The notes: generated from the sequence alone by a model not told the origin. Counted from the first letter of the stretch, positions 39,591-48,399 are shown. The stretch is 55,000 nucleotides of DNA from Paenibacillus azoreducens (GCF_021654775.1 NZ_AP025343.1:7100001-7155000), one strand, 5' to 3'. Numbers and translations are program-made.

Positions 39591-39603
39591 CATTCATTAA
39601 AAC

Positions 39604-39646
39604 CAAAAGCTGTATTCCCCACTATATGAGGGATACAGCTTTTTTA
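39604..39646 (+). terminator. Terminator after motAB
   Basis: AAAAGCTGTAT ... ATACAGCTTTTTTA, a strong stem and T tail right after motB. Confidence 0.88.
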
Positions 39647-39730
39647 CTCACCGATATCCTATGGACTAAAGATTAGTCCTCTATCCTCGATTCTTACCTT
39701 ATAATAAAAGAGATATCCGCTTTGGCTATA

Positions 39731-40435
39731 TTATTGCAGCTGATAATGCAGCAAACGGCCAAGCTCCTCTTTCTCGCGATCCGTCAGATCCCGCCATTTT
39801 CCCTTCGGCAAAGATCCCAAATGAATATTCATAATCCGGATACGCTGCAGCTTGCGGACATGATACCCAAATGCGCTGCACATCCTGCGAATCTGCCGGT
39901 TTTTTCCTTCCGTCAAAATGATTTTGAAGACCCGCTCAGAAACTCGAGTCACCGTGCAAGGAAGGGTCATCTCCCCTAATATTTTGACTCCGCTGGCCAT
40001 TCCCGTCAAAAACGATTGGGTAACGGGCTTGTCTACCGTCACGATATACTCTTTTTCATGTCTGCCTTCAGACCTTAAAATTTTATTGACGATATCCCCG
40101 TCGCTTGTCATCAGAATAAGCCCTTCCGAGTCCTTGTCCAATCTACCGATTGGAAAAATCCGCTCCGAATGGCCCACAAAGTCCACGACGTTCCCTTGAA
40201 TATGGCGCTCAGTCGTGCTTGTGATGCCTACCGGCTTATGTAAGGCAATATACACATGGCTTTTTTGCTTGGCTTTCAGAGGCCGTCCGTCAATACGCAC
40301 ATCATCCCCTTCCTCAGCCTGGCTGCCAAGTACCGCGGTAACGCCGTTAATCGTAACTTTGCCGCTCTCCACTAACTTATCCGCTTCGCGACGGGAGCAA
40401 AACCCTGTTTCGCTAATAAATTTATTAATCCGCAC
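39731..40435 (-). CDS. rluF: 23S rRNA pseudouridine synthase, RluF/RsuA family
   Basis: 234 residues. An S4 RNA-binding domain (RINKFISETGFCSRREADKLVESGKVTING, ~3-35) precedes the synthase with the catalytic Asp in GRLDKDSEGL and the family end GKNRQIRRM. The pattern is closest to RluF, which modifies U2604 of 23S rRNA; RluB/RsuA remain alternatives. The start is GTG after AAGGGGG, giving an 11-bp overlap with the upstream kinase gene, so they are co-transcribed. Confidence 0.85.
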   Translation of the reverse strand: MRINKFISETGFCSRREADKLVESGKVTINGVTAVLGSQAEEGDDVRIDGRPLKAKQKSHVYIALHKPVGITSTTERHIQGNVVDFVGHSERIFPIGRLDKDSEGLILMTSDGDIVNKILRSEGRHEKEYIVTVDKPVTQSFLTGMASGVKILGEMTLPCTVTRVSERVFKIILTEGKNRQIRRMCSAFGYHVRKLQRIRIMNIHLGSLPKGKWRDLTDREKEELGRLLHYQLQ

Positions 40436-42740
40436 CGGGATCTTCCCCCTTGTCATTGATGTTTTGCTCCCCAGCCAAAGGCAACACGATGTCAACCCGA
40501 GTCCCTTTGCCTTCTTTACTGAATATTTCCATCATACCCTTATGTCCTTCAATGATACCTTGGCTAATCATGAGACCTAAACCGGTTCCGTTCTCTTTGC
40601 TCGTAAAAAACGGCTCGCCCAGTTTCGGCAAATTTTCGCTCGGTATCCCAATACCTTGGTCCGAAATCGTTATTCCGACTTCTTCCCGGCTTAATCTGAA
40701 CAATTCAATCGTAATGATTCCGCCTTCTTCCATGGCTTCAATCGCATTCTTAATAATGTTGATAAAAACCTGCTTCATCTGGTTTTCTTCACAGTGGACT
40801 TTATATACCTCCGGCTCGAATTCAAACTTGAATTCAATGCCAAACAAATGAGCCTGGCTGCTGAGCAGCGAAATGACATCATTCAGAATGTTTCTAATGT
40901 TTTTCACCTGAAACTGAGTAGCTTGCGGTTTGGCCAGAATCAGAAACTCGCTGACAATCAGGTTGATCCGGTCCAGCTCGGATAACATAATTTCATTATG
41001 CTGCGGCGAGAAACTATTATTCTCGCGCTGCAGCTGCAGAAATCCGCGCAGCGTCGTCAGTGGATTGCGTATTTCATGCGCGACGCCTGCGGCAAGCTGT
41101 CCAACCGTGGTCAGCTTCTCGGAGCGCCGCAGAAGCTCCTCCATCTTGTTCCGCTCGGTCATGTCCCGGGATACGCTGATAAAGGAAATGATATGGCCGT
41201 CCTCATCCTTGACGGGAGCTGTACTGATGCTGACTTCCACCAGAGAGCCATCTCTCCGGAGACGAAGGGTTTCTGTTGGAGGCAGCTGTTCTCCGCGCCG
41301 CAGCGCCTGAACGTTCCTGGCCTCCTCTTCCTCCAGAAAATCGGGCACGATCTCCAGCTTCTTGCCGATAATTTCATGGCTTTCCCAGCCGTATAAATCT
41401 TCGAAAGCCTTGTTCACCTGGATAACTCTGCCTGACCAATCTACGGTATGAATGGCATCGGCAATCTGCTGGATAATGGACTCCAAGTGGTCTTTAACGG
41501 ACTTATTCTCATCGGCAGCCTGCTTCAGCTGGTTGGTATAGTGATTCAGGCTTGAGGTCATCGCGTTAATCCTGCTGGATAACAGCCCCATCTCATCTTT
41601 GCTGTTGATGATCAGCGGAGTGTCAAACCGCCCCTCTGTGACATCCTTGACCTTCACCAGGACCAATTTCATCGGACGGATGATGTATACCGCCATTACA
41701 TAACTCCCGAGAACCACAACGAAAAGCAAGCAGACAGATATGATGATATAGTTGACCAGTTGCTCATGAAGCACCTGAGAGATCGCCTTGTAGTCCATCA
41801 CGACACTGATAATATAAACCGATTGATCCGGATTAAAAATCGGAATAAAGCTTTTCAGAACCTTCTTGCCTTTAACCTTGGTGTCGAATGTTACGTTCGA
41901 ACCGGTCTTAATCGCCTCGGCAACCGCTTCCCTATCCCTAAGCAATTCCCCGTACGCATAGGTCCCGTATAGAATCGGGCGGTTACGCAATTGTATATTA
42001 TAACTGTCAAAATCCATGGATGTCATATTTCCATTGCCAAATGTCTGTGGATTGATGCAAGTAATCTCCAGGATTTGCTCATTCACTTGCTTGGTTTTAT
42101 TGAGAACGGCCTCAGGACTAAAGATCTTCGCATAATCATTGACGGCGTCGCTTCGAATATACGGATTAATCATATAATTCCGTCTGCCGTCATAATAATA
42201 GCCCCATTTATCGATATAATCCGAATCCGACGCCGAATGCTCCAAAGGCCCTGTCCAAAATCTGTCCAGATACATTCCTTGGGACACCGTAACCCGCTGC
42301 ATATTAAATAGCTGCTTTAATGCAATATACCAATATCCCCAATCCCGGGTGGACGTCCCCAATTCATCGGGGTTTGAGGATTTAACAACAACGATATCAT
42401 CCCTGGCCCGTGCCAAAAGGGAAATATCAGTAACTCCGATTTCCTTGCTTAGCTCTTTAAGCTGATCATTATCAATCTCATGATAATCCTCCGGCAGCAC
42501 CTTTGCTGCCAGGACAGAGGCCAACCTCAACAGCCTACCAACTTGTTTCTCCACATATTCCGAGCTGTATTGGCTTTGCTCGATGGAAGCTGCAACTTGC
42601 CTGGCCACATCAAGCATTTTATTTTCGCTGTCTTGTTTTAAATTGGCTTGTGTTGTATAAAAACTGAGGAGGATGTATATAAGCAATATCAGCAGCAGAG
42701 AGCCAGACATGATCAGAGTTAATTTATACTTAATGGACAA
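40425..42740 (-). CDS. PAS-containing sensor histidine kinase, sporulation-kinase type
   Basis: 771 residues from a TTG after AGAGGTGATC. Order: TM1 (~4-26), a ~300-residue extracellular sensor resembling a Cache domain, TM2 (~330-352), HAMP (~355-405), PAS (~425-525), HisKA with H555 in GVAHEIRNPLTTLRGFLQLQ, then HATPase (GIGIPSENLPKLGEPFFTSKENGTGLGL). The HEIRNPLT-x-GFLQL box is typical of kinases that phosphorylate Spo0F. No partner regulator is adjacent. It is probably a Spo0F kinase, and Spo0F is encoded in this window. That link is inference. Confidence 0.88.
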   Translation of the reverse strand: MSIKYKLTLIMSGSLLLILLIYILLSFYTTQANLKQDSENKMLDVARQVAASIEQSQYSSEYVEKQVGRLLRLASVLAAKVLPEDYHEIDNDQLKELSKEIGVTDISLLARARDDIVVVKSSNPDELGTSTRDWGYWYIALKQLFNMQRVTVSQGMYLDRFWTGPLEHSASDSDYIDKWGYYYDGRRNYMINPYIRSDAVNDYAKIFSPEAVLNKTKQVNEQILEITCINPQTFGNGNMTSMDFDSYNIQLRNRPILYGTYAYGELLRDREAVAEAIKTGSNVTFDTKVKGKKVLKSFIPIFNPDQSVYIISVVMDYKAISQVLHEQLVNYIIISVCLLFVVVLGSYVMAVYIIRPMKLVLVKVKDVTEGRFDTPLIINSKDEMGLLSSRINAMTSSLNHYTNQLKQAADENKSVKDHLESIIQQIADAIHTVDWSGRVIQVNKAFEDLYGWESHEIIGKKLEIVPDFLEEEEARNVQALRRGEQLPPTETLRLRRDGSLVEVSISTAPVKDEDGHIISFISVSRDMTERNKMEELLRRSEKLTTVGQLAAGVAHEIRNPLTTLRGFLQLQRENNSFSPQHNEIMLSELDRINLIVSEFLILAKPQATQFQVKNIRNILNDVISLLSSQAHLFGIEFKFEFEPEVYKVHCEENQMKQVFINIIKNAIEAMEEGGIITIELFRLSREEVGITISDQGIGIPSENLPKLGEPFFTSKENGTGLGLMISQGIIEGHKGMMEIFSKEGKGTRVDIVLPLAGEQNINDKGEDPGAD

Positions 42741-42909
42741 AGGATCACCTCTTGGCAAATGAGAACTTCGGCGGGAATGACAATACTCCTATCATCATAA
42801 CTCCAAACCCTCTGGTTTGAAAAGACTGTGGTGAACCGAATCGCTTCATATATATGGTCTATGGTTAAATGATCTCACGATTGCTATTCGCTTGATCCTT
42901 CAATACAAT

Positions 42910-42985
42910 AAGAAAAACATCTATCGATGTATTACCTAAGAAGACAGACCGCTCTTAGCAGTAGTTTATTCTTGCGATATCAGGA
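42910..42985 (+). repeat. Family B structured repeat, copy B4
   Basis: Core 42910-42973 (64 bp). The first hairpin is ACATC-tatc-GATGT where B1 and B6 have ACGTC/GACGT: a paired G-to-A and C-to-T change. The outer arms are AAGAAAAAC and GTTTATTCTT. It lies in the 468-base gap (42741-43208) before tadA. Confidence 0.88.
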
Positions 42986-43021
42986 TGCTCCTCCTCGTTG
43001 TTTTTACATGTCTGATATCTA

Positions 43022-43042
43022 AAGAAAAACATCTATCGATGC
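43022..43042 (+). repeat. Family B remnant, copy B5 (first hairpin only)
   Basis: AAGAAAAACATCTATCGATG, identical to the start of B4 over 20 bases, then diverging into the DnaA-box region. Confidence 0.7.
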
Positions 43043-43057
43043 AATATCCGTTGAAAA

Positions 43058-43270
43058 TTATGCACATATTCACATTTAACTAGGAACAAAATGTGGATAA
43101 AGTTGTGCGTAACCTAAATGTTATCCACAGAAGTGTGCACAGCATGTTAACAAACGAATGCACGTTCGTGGAATAACAGTTCTGTAGTGTAAAAGGAGGC
43201 TTTTTATCTTGAATGAACAACAGAAACATCCTTCCGTTGGGGATGAAACTGTGGATAAATCTGTGCATGA
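43058..43270. promoter_or_regulatory. Cluster of DnaA boxes upstream of and into tadA
   Basis: Four perfect matches to the DnaA box TTATnCACA: 43058-43066 (TTATGCACA), 43092-43100 (TGTGGATAA, minus), 43121-43129 (TTATCCACA) and 43250-43258 (TGTGGATAA, minus). Three one-mismatch sites lie at 43066-43074, 43104-43112 and 43262-43270. All are in 213 bp. The block is AT-rich and preceded by B4 and B5. No replication gene is here, so this is more likely a DnaA-binding regulatory or titration site than oriC. Confidence 0.75.
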
Positions 43271-43730
43271 ACGGTGGATGAACGAAGCTATTGCTCAAGC
43301 ACGAATGGCTGAAGCCATTGGAGAGGTTCCGATTGGAGCTGTGATCGTGCGCGGAGATGAAATCATCGGCCGCGGATATAATTTGCGCGAAACGTCGCAG
43401 GACGCCACCGCCCATGCGGAAATCGTCGCCATCCGCGAAGCCAGCCGTGCTATCGGTGCCTGGCGATTGCTGGAGTGCAGGCTCTATGTAACGCTGGAGC
43501 CTTGTCCCATGTGCGCCGGCGCAATCGTTCAATCCCGGATCCCACAGGTGATTTATGGAACGGGTGATCCCAAAGCAGGATGTGCGGGTACGCTGATGAA
43601 TCTGCTGCAGGAACCGCGTTTTAATCATCGCACCGAGGTCATTGACGGGGTTTTGCAGGAGGAATGCGCCTCTATGCTGACCAATTTTTTTCGCAGCTTA
43701 CGCCGGAAGGACAAAGAAACCAAGGAATAA
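43209..43730 (+). CDS. tadA: tRNA-specific adenosine deaminase TadA
   Basis: 173 residues. The zinc and catalytic residues are H69-A-E71 and P98-C99-P-M-C102. It deaminates A34 of tRNA-Arg(ACG) to inosine. The N terminus is ~20 residues longer than the core enzyme; the start is TTG nine bases after AAGGAGG. In B. subtilis tadA (yaaJ) lies beside scr-dnaX in the same direction; here it is on the opposite strand and ~39 kb away. Confidence 0.95.
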   Translation: MNEQQKHPSVGDETVDKSVHERWMNEAIAQARMAEAIGEVPIGAVIVRGDEIIGRGYNLRETSQDATAHAEIVAIREASRAIGAWRLLECRLYVTLEPCPMCAGAIVQSRIPQVIYGTGDPKAGCAGTLMNLLQEPRFNHRTEVIDGVLQEECASMLTNFFRSLRRKDKETKE

Positions 43731-43741
43731 CTCTGCTCTAA

Positions 43742-43805
43742 AACAAAGTGGAGCCTATGCTTCGATGCTTATTCCAAATACTTTGCGGGGACTCCAAAAA
43801 ACTTA
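43742..43805 (-). repeat. Family A intergenic palindrome, short form, copy A6 (one end lost)
   Basis: ACAAAGTGGAGCC ... ACTTTGCGGGG (to 43790) followed by the shared ACTCCAAAAAACTTATAAATTC. The first CCCCA of the outer arm is missing and replaced by tadA 3' flank, so the stem is shortened. It lies between the convergent tadA and lipoprotein genes. Confidence 0.85.
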
Positions 43806-43822
43806 TAAATTCAAACAAAAAC

Positions 43823-43858
43823 AAACCAACCCGGCCGGGTTGGTTTGTTCGTTTACAT
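43823..43858. terminator. Bidirectional terminator, tadA/lipoprotein
   Basis: AACAAACCAACCCGG/CCGGGTTGGTTTGTT, a perfect 15-bp palindromic stem, with T-rich flank on the minus strand side. Confidence 0.85.
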
Positions 43859-44940
43859 TAGTTAGCTGCGTTTCCTGCTTCTTGTTGCAGCTGTTCCATT
43901 GTAACGGTCTCGTCTTCTTTTGGAATGCCGATTTTGAAGGTTTGTTTTTCATTTACTTTGCTGTATTGGTTTGTGAGCTCCATCGACAATTTAACGTTTT
44001 CTTTTGTCTCTGGATCGTTCATCTCAACATTAATTACAGCATTTTGGTATGAAGGGAAATCCTTTTTATCGATGGCGGTGTTAACGCTGAATTGATTGAT
44101 CTTCAGGTAATTTTTCAGATCGTTCAAACCTTTATTGAGCTCCTCTTTGTTTGTAGAGTTCAGATCTTTTTTCGCCTTTTCGATATCTTCTTTCGTTGCG
44201 CCGATCATATCACGGTATTCGTCTTTAGCGAAAATATCCATCATTTTAGGCAGCACTTTGTTTACGAAGGTTTCTGCAGCTTCCTTCACATTGTCATTGG
44301 TGATATTGAACTGCACCACTTGTTTGGCGTCAACGCCGTCCGGAAGCTTCGCATCTTTGACATTAACATCTTTGAAGTATTTTTGAGCGTCATAATCTTC
44401 ATACAATACATTCAAGAGTTCATTGGAGAGCTGCTGCGCTTTTTTCGTATCCAAAGATCCCGGATTAAATTTCCCGCCCTCTTGTTGAGCAAGTTCCTTC
44501 GCATCCATAACAAGGTATTTGCCTACCAGGTTTTCCGGAACCGGGAAAAATGGAACTTGTGGGATTTTGACATACAGCTTTTCTTTCGTGATTACCATAG
44601 GAATATTAAAGCTCATGGACATATCGCCCTTCAGATTAATTCCCAAGGTGAACTCGGATTGCATTGGTTCCGTTTGATATACCCCGTCAACCGTAAGATC
44701 CGCATCTTTGAGCATGCTCATCATTTGGCTGGCAGCTGGATTGCTTTCTGTCTGCGGAGTGGCTATTTGCAGATCTTTAATGACCACCTTGCTTTTAATT
44801 TCATACGAATCCATCTTCACTGCATTTGCAGTGGCATTTTTCATAGCTTCTTTTGGATCCTTTTTGCTTGTGCATCCTGCAAGCGCCACTGTCATGGACA
44901 AGATCAGTGTAAGAATCAGGATAGCCCACTTCTTGTTCAT
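43858..44940 (-). CDS. Predicted lipoprotein (DUF6612-like)
   Basis: 360 residues beginning MNKKWAILILTLILSMTVALAGC: a lipoprotein signal with lipobox LAGC. The rest is a soluble, mostly beta-plus-helix domain with the phrase YEIKSKVVIKDLQI and GVYQTEPMQSEFTLGINLKGD, resembling LolA/LppX-type lipid-binding lipoproteins of Firmicutes. The start is the ATG after GAGAGGAGAG. No operon partner. The family name is a tentative assignment from pattern. Confidence 0.8.
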   Translation of the reverse strand: MNKKWAILILTLILSMTVALAGCTSKKDPKEAMKNATANAVKMDSYEIKSKVVIKDLQIATPQTESNPAASQMMSMLKDADLTVDGVYQTEPMQSEFTLGINLKGDMSMSFNIPMVITKEKLYVKIPQVPFFPVPENLVGKYLVMDAKELAQQEGGKFNPGSLDTKKAQQLSNELLNVLYEDYDAQKYFKDVNVKDAKLPDGVDAKQVVQFNITNDNVKEAAETFVNKVLPKMMDIFAKDEYRDMIGATKEDIEKAKKDLNSTNKEELNKGLNDLKNYLKINQFSVNTAIDKKDFPSYQNAVINVEMNDPETKENVKLSMELTNQYSKVNEKQTFKIGIPKEDETVTMEQLQQEAGNAAN

Positions 44941-45164
44941 CAAACTCTCTCCTCTCTTTTCTCTAAGGAAAATAACACACCTATTAATCATAATCGATTT
45001 TGAGGATAACTTAAATATGTTTTTGGAAATTTTATGATTCGAAATTAATTAATTTCCTTTTTTTCCTGCCGTGTGAGCTCACAAATTGTAATACGGAGAG
45101 TATTTCAGAAAGTTCCAATAAAAACACACCTTAATTTACATACGTTTTTTTATACATATAAAAT

Positions 45165-45200
45165 AAAAAAAGCACTTCGAGCTAAGTCGAAATGCTTTTT
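45165..45200 (-). terminator. Terminator after sspP
   Basis: Minus strand AAAAAGCATTTCGA-ctta-TCGAAGTGCTTTTTTT (approximate arms AGCA-TTCGA). Also T-rich on the plus strand. ~26 bp beyond the sspP stop. Confidence 0.8.
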
Positions 45201-45225
45201 TCTATTTCCAGTTTTTCAGAGGGTT

Positions 45226-45384
45226 TTAACCCTCTTTATTCAAATGAGACACATGATTACGATTTTTCACTTTTTTTGATCCGGAAAGAGGCTCCTGCAT
45301 CGTATTTTCATTGTCCCGCCCACCATTTCTGCTCTGCTCCTGCCGCTGCATTTCCGGGACGGGAATCGCTTTTGGTTTACTCAT
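45226..45384 (-). CDS. sspP: Small acid-soluble spore protein P (SspP)
   Basis: A 52-residue frame found by reading the strand directly. The product contains EPLSGSKKVKNRNH, the hallmark of SspP in Bacillus. It is a minor spore-core protein made in the forespore under sigma-G in B. subtilis. Start ATG after GGGGGGAA. It is the last of three small minus-strand genes (with 45405 and 45578), followed by a terminator, so it ends an operon likely expressed late in sporulation. Confidence 0.88.
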   Translation of the reverse strand: MSKPKAIPVPEMQRQEQSRNGGRDNENTMQEPLSGSKKVKNRNHVSHLNKEG

Positions 45385-45404
45385 CTGTTGTTCCCCCCTT
45401 GGGC

Positions 45405-45581
45405 TTAAGAGTGCGGATGCGTCAGGTCGGTCGTTTTGTCGTGATTCAGGGCATCTTGATGCCTGCGGTCATTTTTATCCTGCTGAATTTGCTGGGCATG
45501 ATGGCTGTTTACCGGCGCCTCATCCAGATCACCGACAACATTACTCAGATTTTTATCCAGCCCCGGTTTGGCCTTAGTCAT
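45405..45581 (-). CDS. Small hypothetical protein, 58 aa, in the sspP operon
   Basis: Hydrophilic protein (MTKAKPGLDKNLSNVVGDL at the start) with His, Asp and Asn-rich composition, no hydrophobic segment. The ATG overlaps the stop of the upstream 121-residue gene in an ATGA arrangement and has an AGAGGGAAG RBS. It lies 20 bp before sspP. Composition and context suggest another minor spore protein; no family is recognised. Confidence 0.65.
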   Translation of the reverse strand: MTKAKPGLDKNLSNVVGDLDEAPVNSHHAQQIQQDKNDRRHQDALNHDKTTDLTHPHS

Positions 45582-45943
45582 TTTCTTCCCTCTTTCCTTT
45601 GTGCGTGATGGGTCACATCGTGAAGCGCCTGAGCGCATTCATGAATTTGGCGGGTATACTCTTGAGCCATATCCTGAATGACTTCCGTGCGTTCATCCAC
45701 GGTTCGGCCTTCCCGTTCCACATCCACCAAATCCACCTTTACCTCGCGCGTATCCAAGTATGAACATTGAAAGTCAAAGGAATACATTGTGCGTCCGGCC
45801 GTATCAATATGAATGCGGAGGGCACTTGGATTGGCTTCATCGGCCAGAACTTGGGCGGTATCCGAAGGATCCAGGTTTTGCGGCAGTTGGGCCTGCCAGG
45901 CATCGACGAGCTGGTCTTGGTTCAGTTGAAAATCTCGGTTCAA
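45578..45943 (-). CDS. Hypothetical protein, 121 aa, first gene of the sspP operon
   Basis: TTG start with GGGGAGGTG RBS. Soluble, acidic, with a strand-rich centre (ALRIHIDTAGRTMYSFDFQCSYLDTREVKVDLVDVE) and a C-terminal helix. No family recognised. The 4-bp overlap with the 58-residue gene and closeness to sspP suggest the three are one transcription unit. A possible forespore-type promoter (GAATA ... CATTAAA) lies upstream but the match is weak. Confidence 0.7.
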   Translation of the reverse strand: MNRDFQLNQDQLVDAWQAQLPQNLDPSDTAQVLADEANPSALRIHIDTAGRTMYSFDFQCSYLDTREVKVDLVDVEREGRTVDERTEVIQDMAQEYTRQIHECAQALHDVTHHAQRKEGRK

Positions 45944-46049
45944 TTTATCACACCTCCCCTACACTTTTAATGTGCGAAGAAGCTCATGGATTTATTCGTA
46001 TGAAGAAAAGCTTATGTTGTTTTGCGGATAAGGCGGATTTTCTGAAGTA

Positions 46050-46093
46050 AACTAAAAAAAGAAGCCACCCTTCAAAAGGATGACTTCTTCTAT
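46050..46093 (-). terminator. Terminator after tRNA-Ser
   Basis: Minus strand AGAAG-aagt-CATCCTT-ttg-AAGGGTG-g-CTTCTTTTTTT, starting just after the tRNA 3' end. Confidence 0.85.
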
Positions 46094-46098
46094 TCTGA

Positions 46099-46184
46099 CG
46101 GAGAGGATGGGATTCGAACCCATGTGAGCTTGCACTCTAACGGTTTTCAAGACCGCCCCGTTATGACCGCTTCGGTACCTCTCC
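46099..46184 (-). tRNA. tRNA-Ser (anticodon UGA)
   Basis: Minus strand: GGAGAGG acceptor paired with CCTCTCC, discriminator G, anticodon loop CTTGAAA giving UGA, a long variable arm typical of class II tRNA-Ser, and the T loop GTTCGAATC. 86 nt; CCA is not encoded. It follows serS on the same strand, as in B. subtilis. Confidence 0.97.
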
Positions 46185-46258
46185 ATGTGGTAAAATATTT
46201 TCAATTACTTAAAGCGTAACAAAAATATCATACCACAAATTATTATCATGAGCAAGCC

Positions 46259-47545
46259 TTATTTCTCTTTGGGAGTAATAACCTTGACATTCCCCATATA
46301 AGGCTGCAGAACTTCCGGAACGACGACGCTTCCGTCGGCTTGTTGATAATTTTCCAAAATGGCGGCAACCGTCCGGCCTACGGCCAGTGCAGAACCATTC
46401 AGTGTATGCACAAACTCGGGTTTGGCTTTCGGTTCCGGACGGAACCGGATATTCGCACGACGGGCCTGGAAGGCTTCCGTATTCGAGCAGGAAGAGATTT
46501 CACGGTACATATTGCTCTCAGGGAGCCATACCTCCAGATCATAGGTCTTGGCGGCAGAGAATCCCATATCTCCCGTACTCAGCGCCATGACGCGATAAGG
46601 AAGCTTCAGAAGCTGCAGAACATGTTCGGCATCGGCCGCCATTTTCTCCAATTCCTCATAGGAAGATTCCGGCGAAACCAGTTTGACCAGCTCTACTTTA
46701 TTGAATTGATGCTGACGGATGAGCCCCCGGGTGTCGCGACCGGCAGCGCCGGCTTCCGAACGGAAACATGAACTGTATGCCACGAAATGCTTCGGCAAGT
46801 CCTGCGCCGACAAAATATCATCGCGATAATAGTTGGTTACAGGCACTTCAGCCGTTGGAATCAGGTAATATTCGGTATCGCGGATTTTGAACAGGTCCTC
46901 TTCGAATTTCGGAAGCTGTCCTGTTCCGCGCAAGCTGTCCCCATTAACGATGTATGGCGGCAGCATCTCTTCGTATCCATGCTCACTGCTGTGCAGATCC
47001 ATCATAAAGTTGATCAGGGCACGCTCAAGACGAGCCCCCATCCCTTTATAAAAGGTGAACCGCGAGCCCGTTACTTTGGCAGCAGCCTCAAAATCCAGAA
47101 TATCAAGCCCCTGAGCTATATCCCAGTGAGCCTTCGGTTCAAAATCAAACTTCGTCGGTTCCGACCAACGGCGCACTTCAACGTTATCATCCTCGGAGGC
47201 ACCGACAGGAACGGATTCATGCGGCATATTCGGAATGGACATCATTAAATCGTTAATTGAAGCCTCAATCTCCCGAATCTCCTCATCCATGGCTTTAATC
47301 CGATCCGAGACTTCACGCATCTCCAGGATTAATTCTTCCGCATCTTCTTTATTCTTTTTCCGTTTAGCTACTTCTCCCGACACCGTGTTGCGGCGATTTT
47401 TCAATGCTTCGCTTTCCTGAAGCAGCTCTCTGCGGCGTGTATCCAGCTCAGGAAAACCTGCGATCAATTCCAGTGATTTGTTACGGTTCTTGAGCGACTC
47501 TTCGACCTTGCCAAAATCGCTCCGCAATATTTTAACATCCAGCAT
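46259..47545 (-). CDS. serS: Seryl-tRNA synthetase
   Basis: 428 residues. The N-terminal coiled-coil arm (~30-100, Lys/Glu-rich) binds the long variable arm of tRNA-Ser. The class II core has motif 2 ([25 protein letters not shown]) and motif 3 ([19 protein letters not shown]). Placed between pdxT and tRNA-Ser. The 5' leader carries a strong stem-loop, described separately, with no typical T-box sequence. Confidence 0.97.
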   Translation of the reverse strand: MLDVKILRSDFGKVEESLKNRNKSLELIAGFPELDTRRRELLQESEALKNRRNTVSGEVAKRKKNKEDAEELILEMREVSDRIKAMDEEIREIEASINDLMMSIPNMPHESVPVGASEDDNVEVRRWSEPTKFDFEPKAHWDIAQGLDILDFEAAAKVTGSRFTFYKGMGARLERALINFMMDLHSSEHGYEEMLPPYIVNGDSLRGTGQLPKFEEDLFKIRDTEYYLIPTAEVPVTNYYRDDILSAQDLPKHFVAYSSCFRSEAGAAGRDTRGLIRQHQFNKVELVKLVSPESSYEELEKMAADAEHVLQLLKLPYRVMALSTGDMGFSAAKTYDLEVWLPESNMYREISSCSNTEAFQARRANIRFRPEPKAKPEFVHTLNGSALAVGRTVAAILENYQQADGSVVVPEVLQPYMGNVKVITPKEK

Positions 47546-47642
47546 TGGACTATTCCCCCTATATATCTACGGATATCAGCCATCCACCAAGATGTTCTAA
47601 GATGGCGTCAGTTAAAAAAAATAACCCCGACCCTTGTGGAGA

Positions 47643-47701
47643 TGTACACCAGCTTGCCCATTTCCGCTCCGCTTAAACGGTGGCAAACAAGCCGATGTAC
47701 A
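47643..47701 (-). promoter_or_regulatory. Conserved-looking stem-loop in the serS leader
   Basis: On the minus strand TGTACATCGGCTTG pairs with CAAGCTGGTGTACA over 14 bp. The two non-Watson-Crick positions are both G-U wobbles in this orientation (and would be A-C mismatches on the other strand). The loop holds a small CCG/CGG stem. A GGGGTTATTTTTTTT tail follows ~20 bases later. It lies ~100 bases before serS. No T-box AGGGTGG motif was found. Confidence 0.55.
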
Positions 47702-47801
47702 ATTCCCCCATCTAAAGATCCCCCTATTTATAGGGTTTTCCTTAGAACATAAAAAGAGTCAAGGTGTCTGTCATGTTATATATCGGTACAAAAGCAGGGT
47801 T

Positions 47802-48380
47802 TTATGACGGTTGACTGGCTTTAACCATGTCCACAAAATATTGATGGAACCGGTAATCATCGGTCAGTTCCGGGTGGAACGATGATGCCAGCAAATGTCC
47901 CTGCCTTGCCGCTACAATCTCTCCATTGTAAGAGGATAATACGTCTACTTGGTCTCCTACGCTGCGAATGAGCGGTGCGCGGATAAACACGGCACGGATC
48001 GGTTCATCAATCCCTTTTATATCCAGATCAGTCTCAAAGCTTTCTCTCTGGCGTCCAAACGCATTGCGAACCACGTTCATATCCATGAGGCCTAGATGAG
48101 CCTCTTCCATACCTTCTATTGTTTTGGCAAGTACGATCAGGCCAGCACAGGTTCCAAAAACCGGCTTGCCTGCGGCAGCAAATTGACGGATGGCATCGAT
48201 AAAATCGTATTTGCGCATCAGCTTGCCAATCGTCGTGCTTTCGCCTCCGGGAATGATCAGGCCCTGAATGTCCTGCAGCTCTTCCTTCTTCTTAATGGCG
48301 ACGCCTTCCGCGCCTGCAAGTTCAATACTGCGAATATGCTCTGCTACGGCACCTTGCAGTGCCAATACCCCGATTTTCAT
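47802..48380 (-). CDS. pdxT: Pyridoxal 5'-phosphate synthase glutaminase subunit
   Basis: 192 residues. Class I glutaminase with GGESTT, the nucleophile in FGTCAGL (Cys79), and the catalytic His in SSFHPEL. It hydrolyses glutamine and passes ammonia to PdxS. The start is the ATG of [10 protein letters not shown]; the frame upstream is not conserved. It lies 19 bp after pdxS in the same operon. Confidence 0.96.
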   Translation of the reverse strand: MKIGVLALQGAVAEHIRSIELAGAEGVAIKKKEELQDIQGLIIPGGESTTIGKLMRKYDFIDAIRQFAAAGKPVFGTCAGLIVLAKTIEGMEEAHLGLMDMNVVRNAFGRQRESFETDLDIKGIDEPIRAVFIRAPLIRSVGDQVDVLSSYNGEIVAARQGHLLASSFHPELTDDYRFHQYFVDMVKASQPS

Positions 48381-48399
48381 ATGCCGCCAGCCCTCTCTC

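Noticed and set aside
43058..43270. The DnaA-box cluster as the chromosome origin oriC itself
   Set aside because: dnaA, dnaN, recF, gyrB and gyrA are absent here and synteny puts them to the right of the window.
47546..47801. T-box riboswitch before serS
   Set aside because: The defining AGGGTGGNACCGCG antiterminator sequence and a Ser specifier loop were not found.
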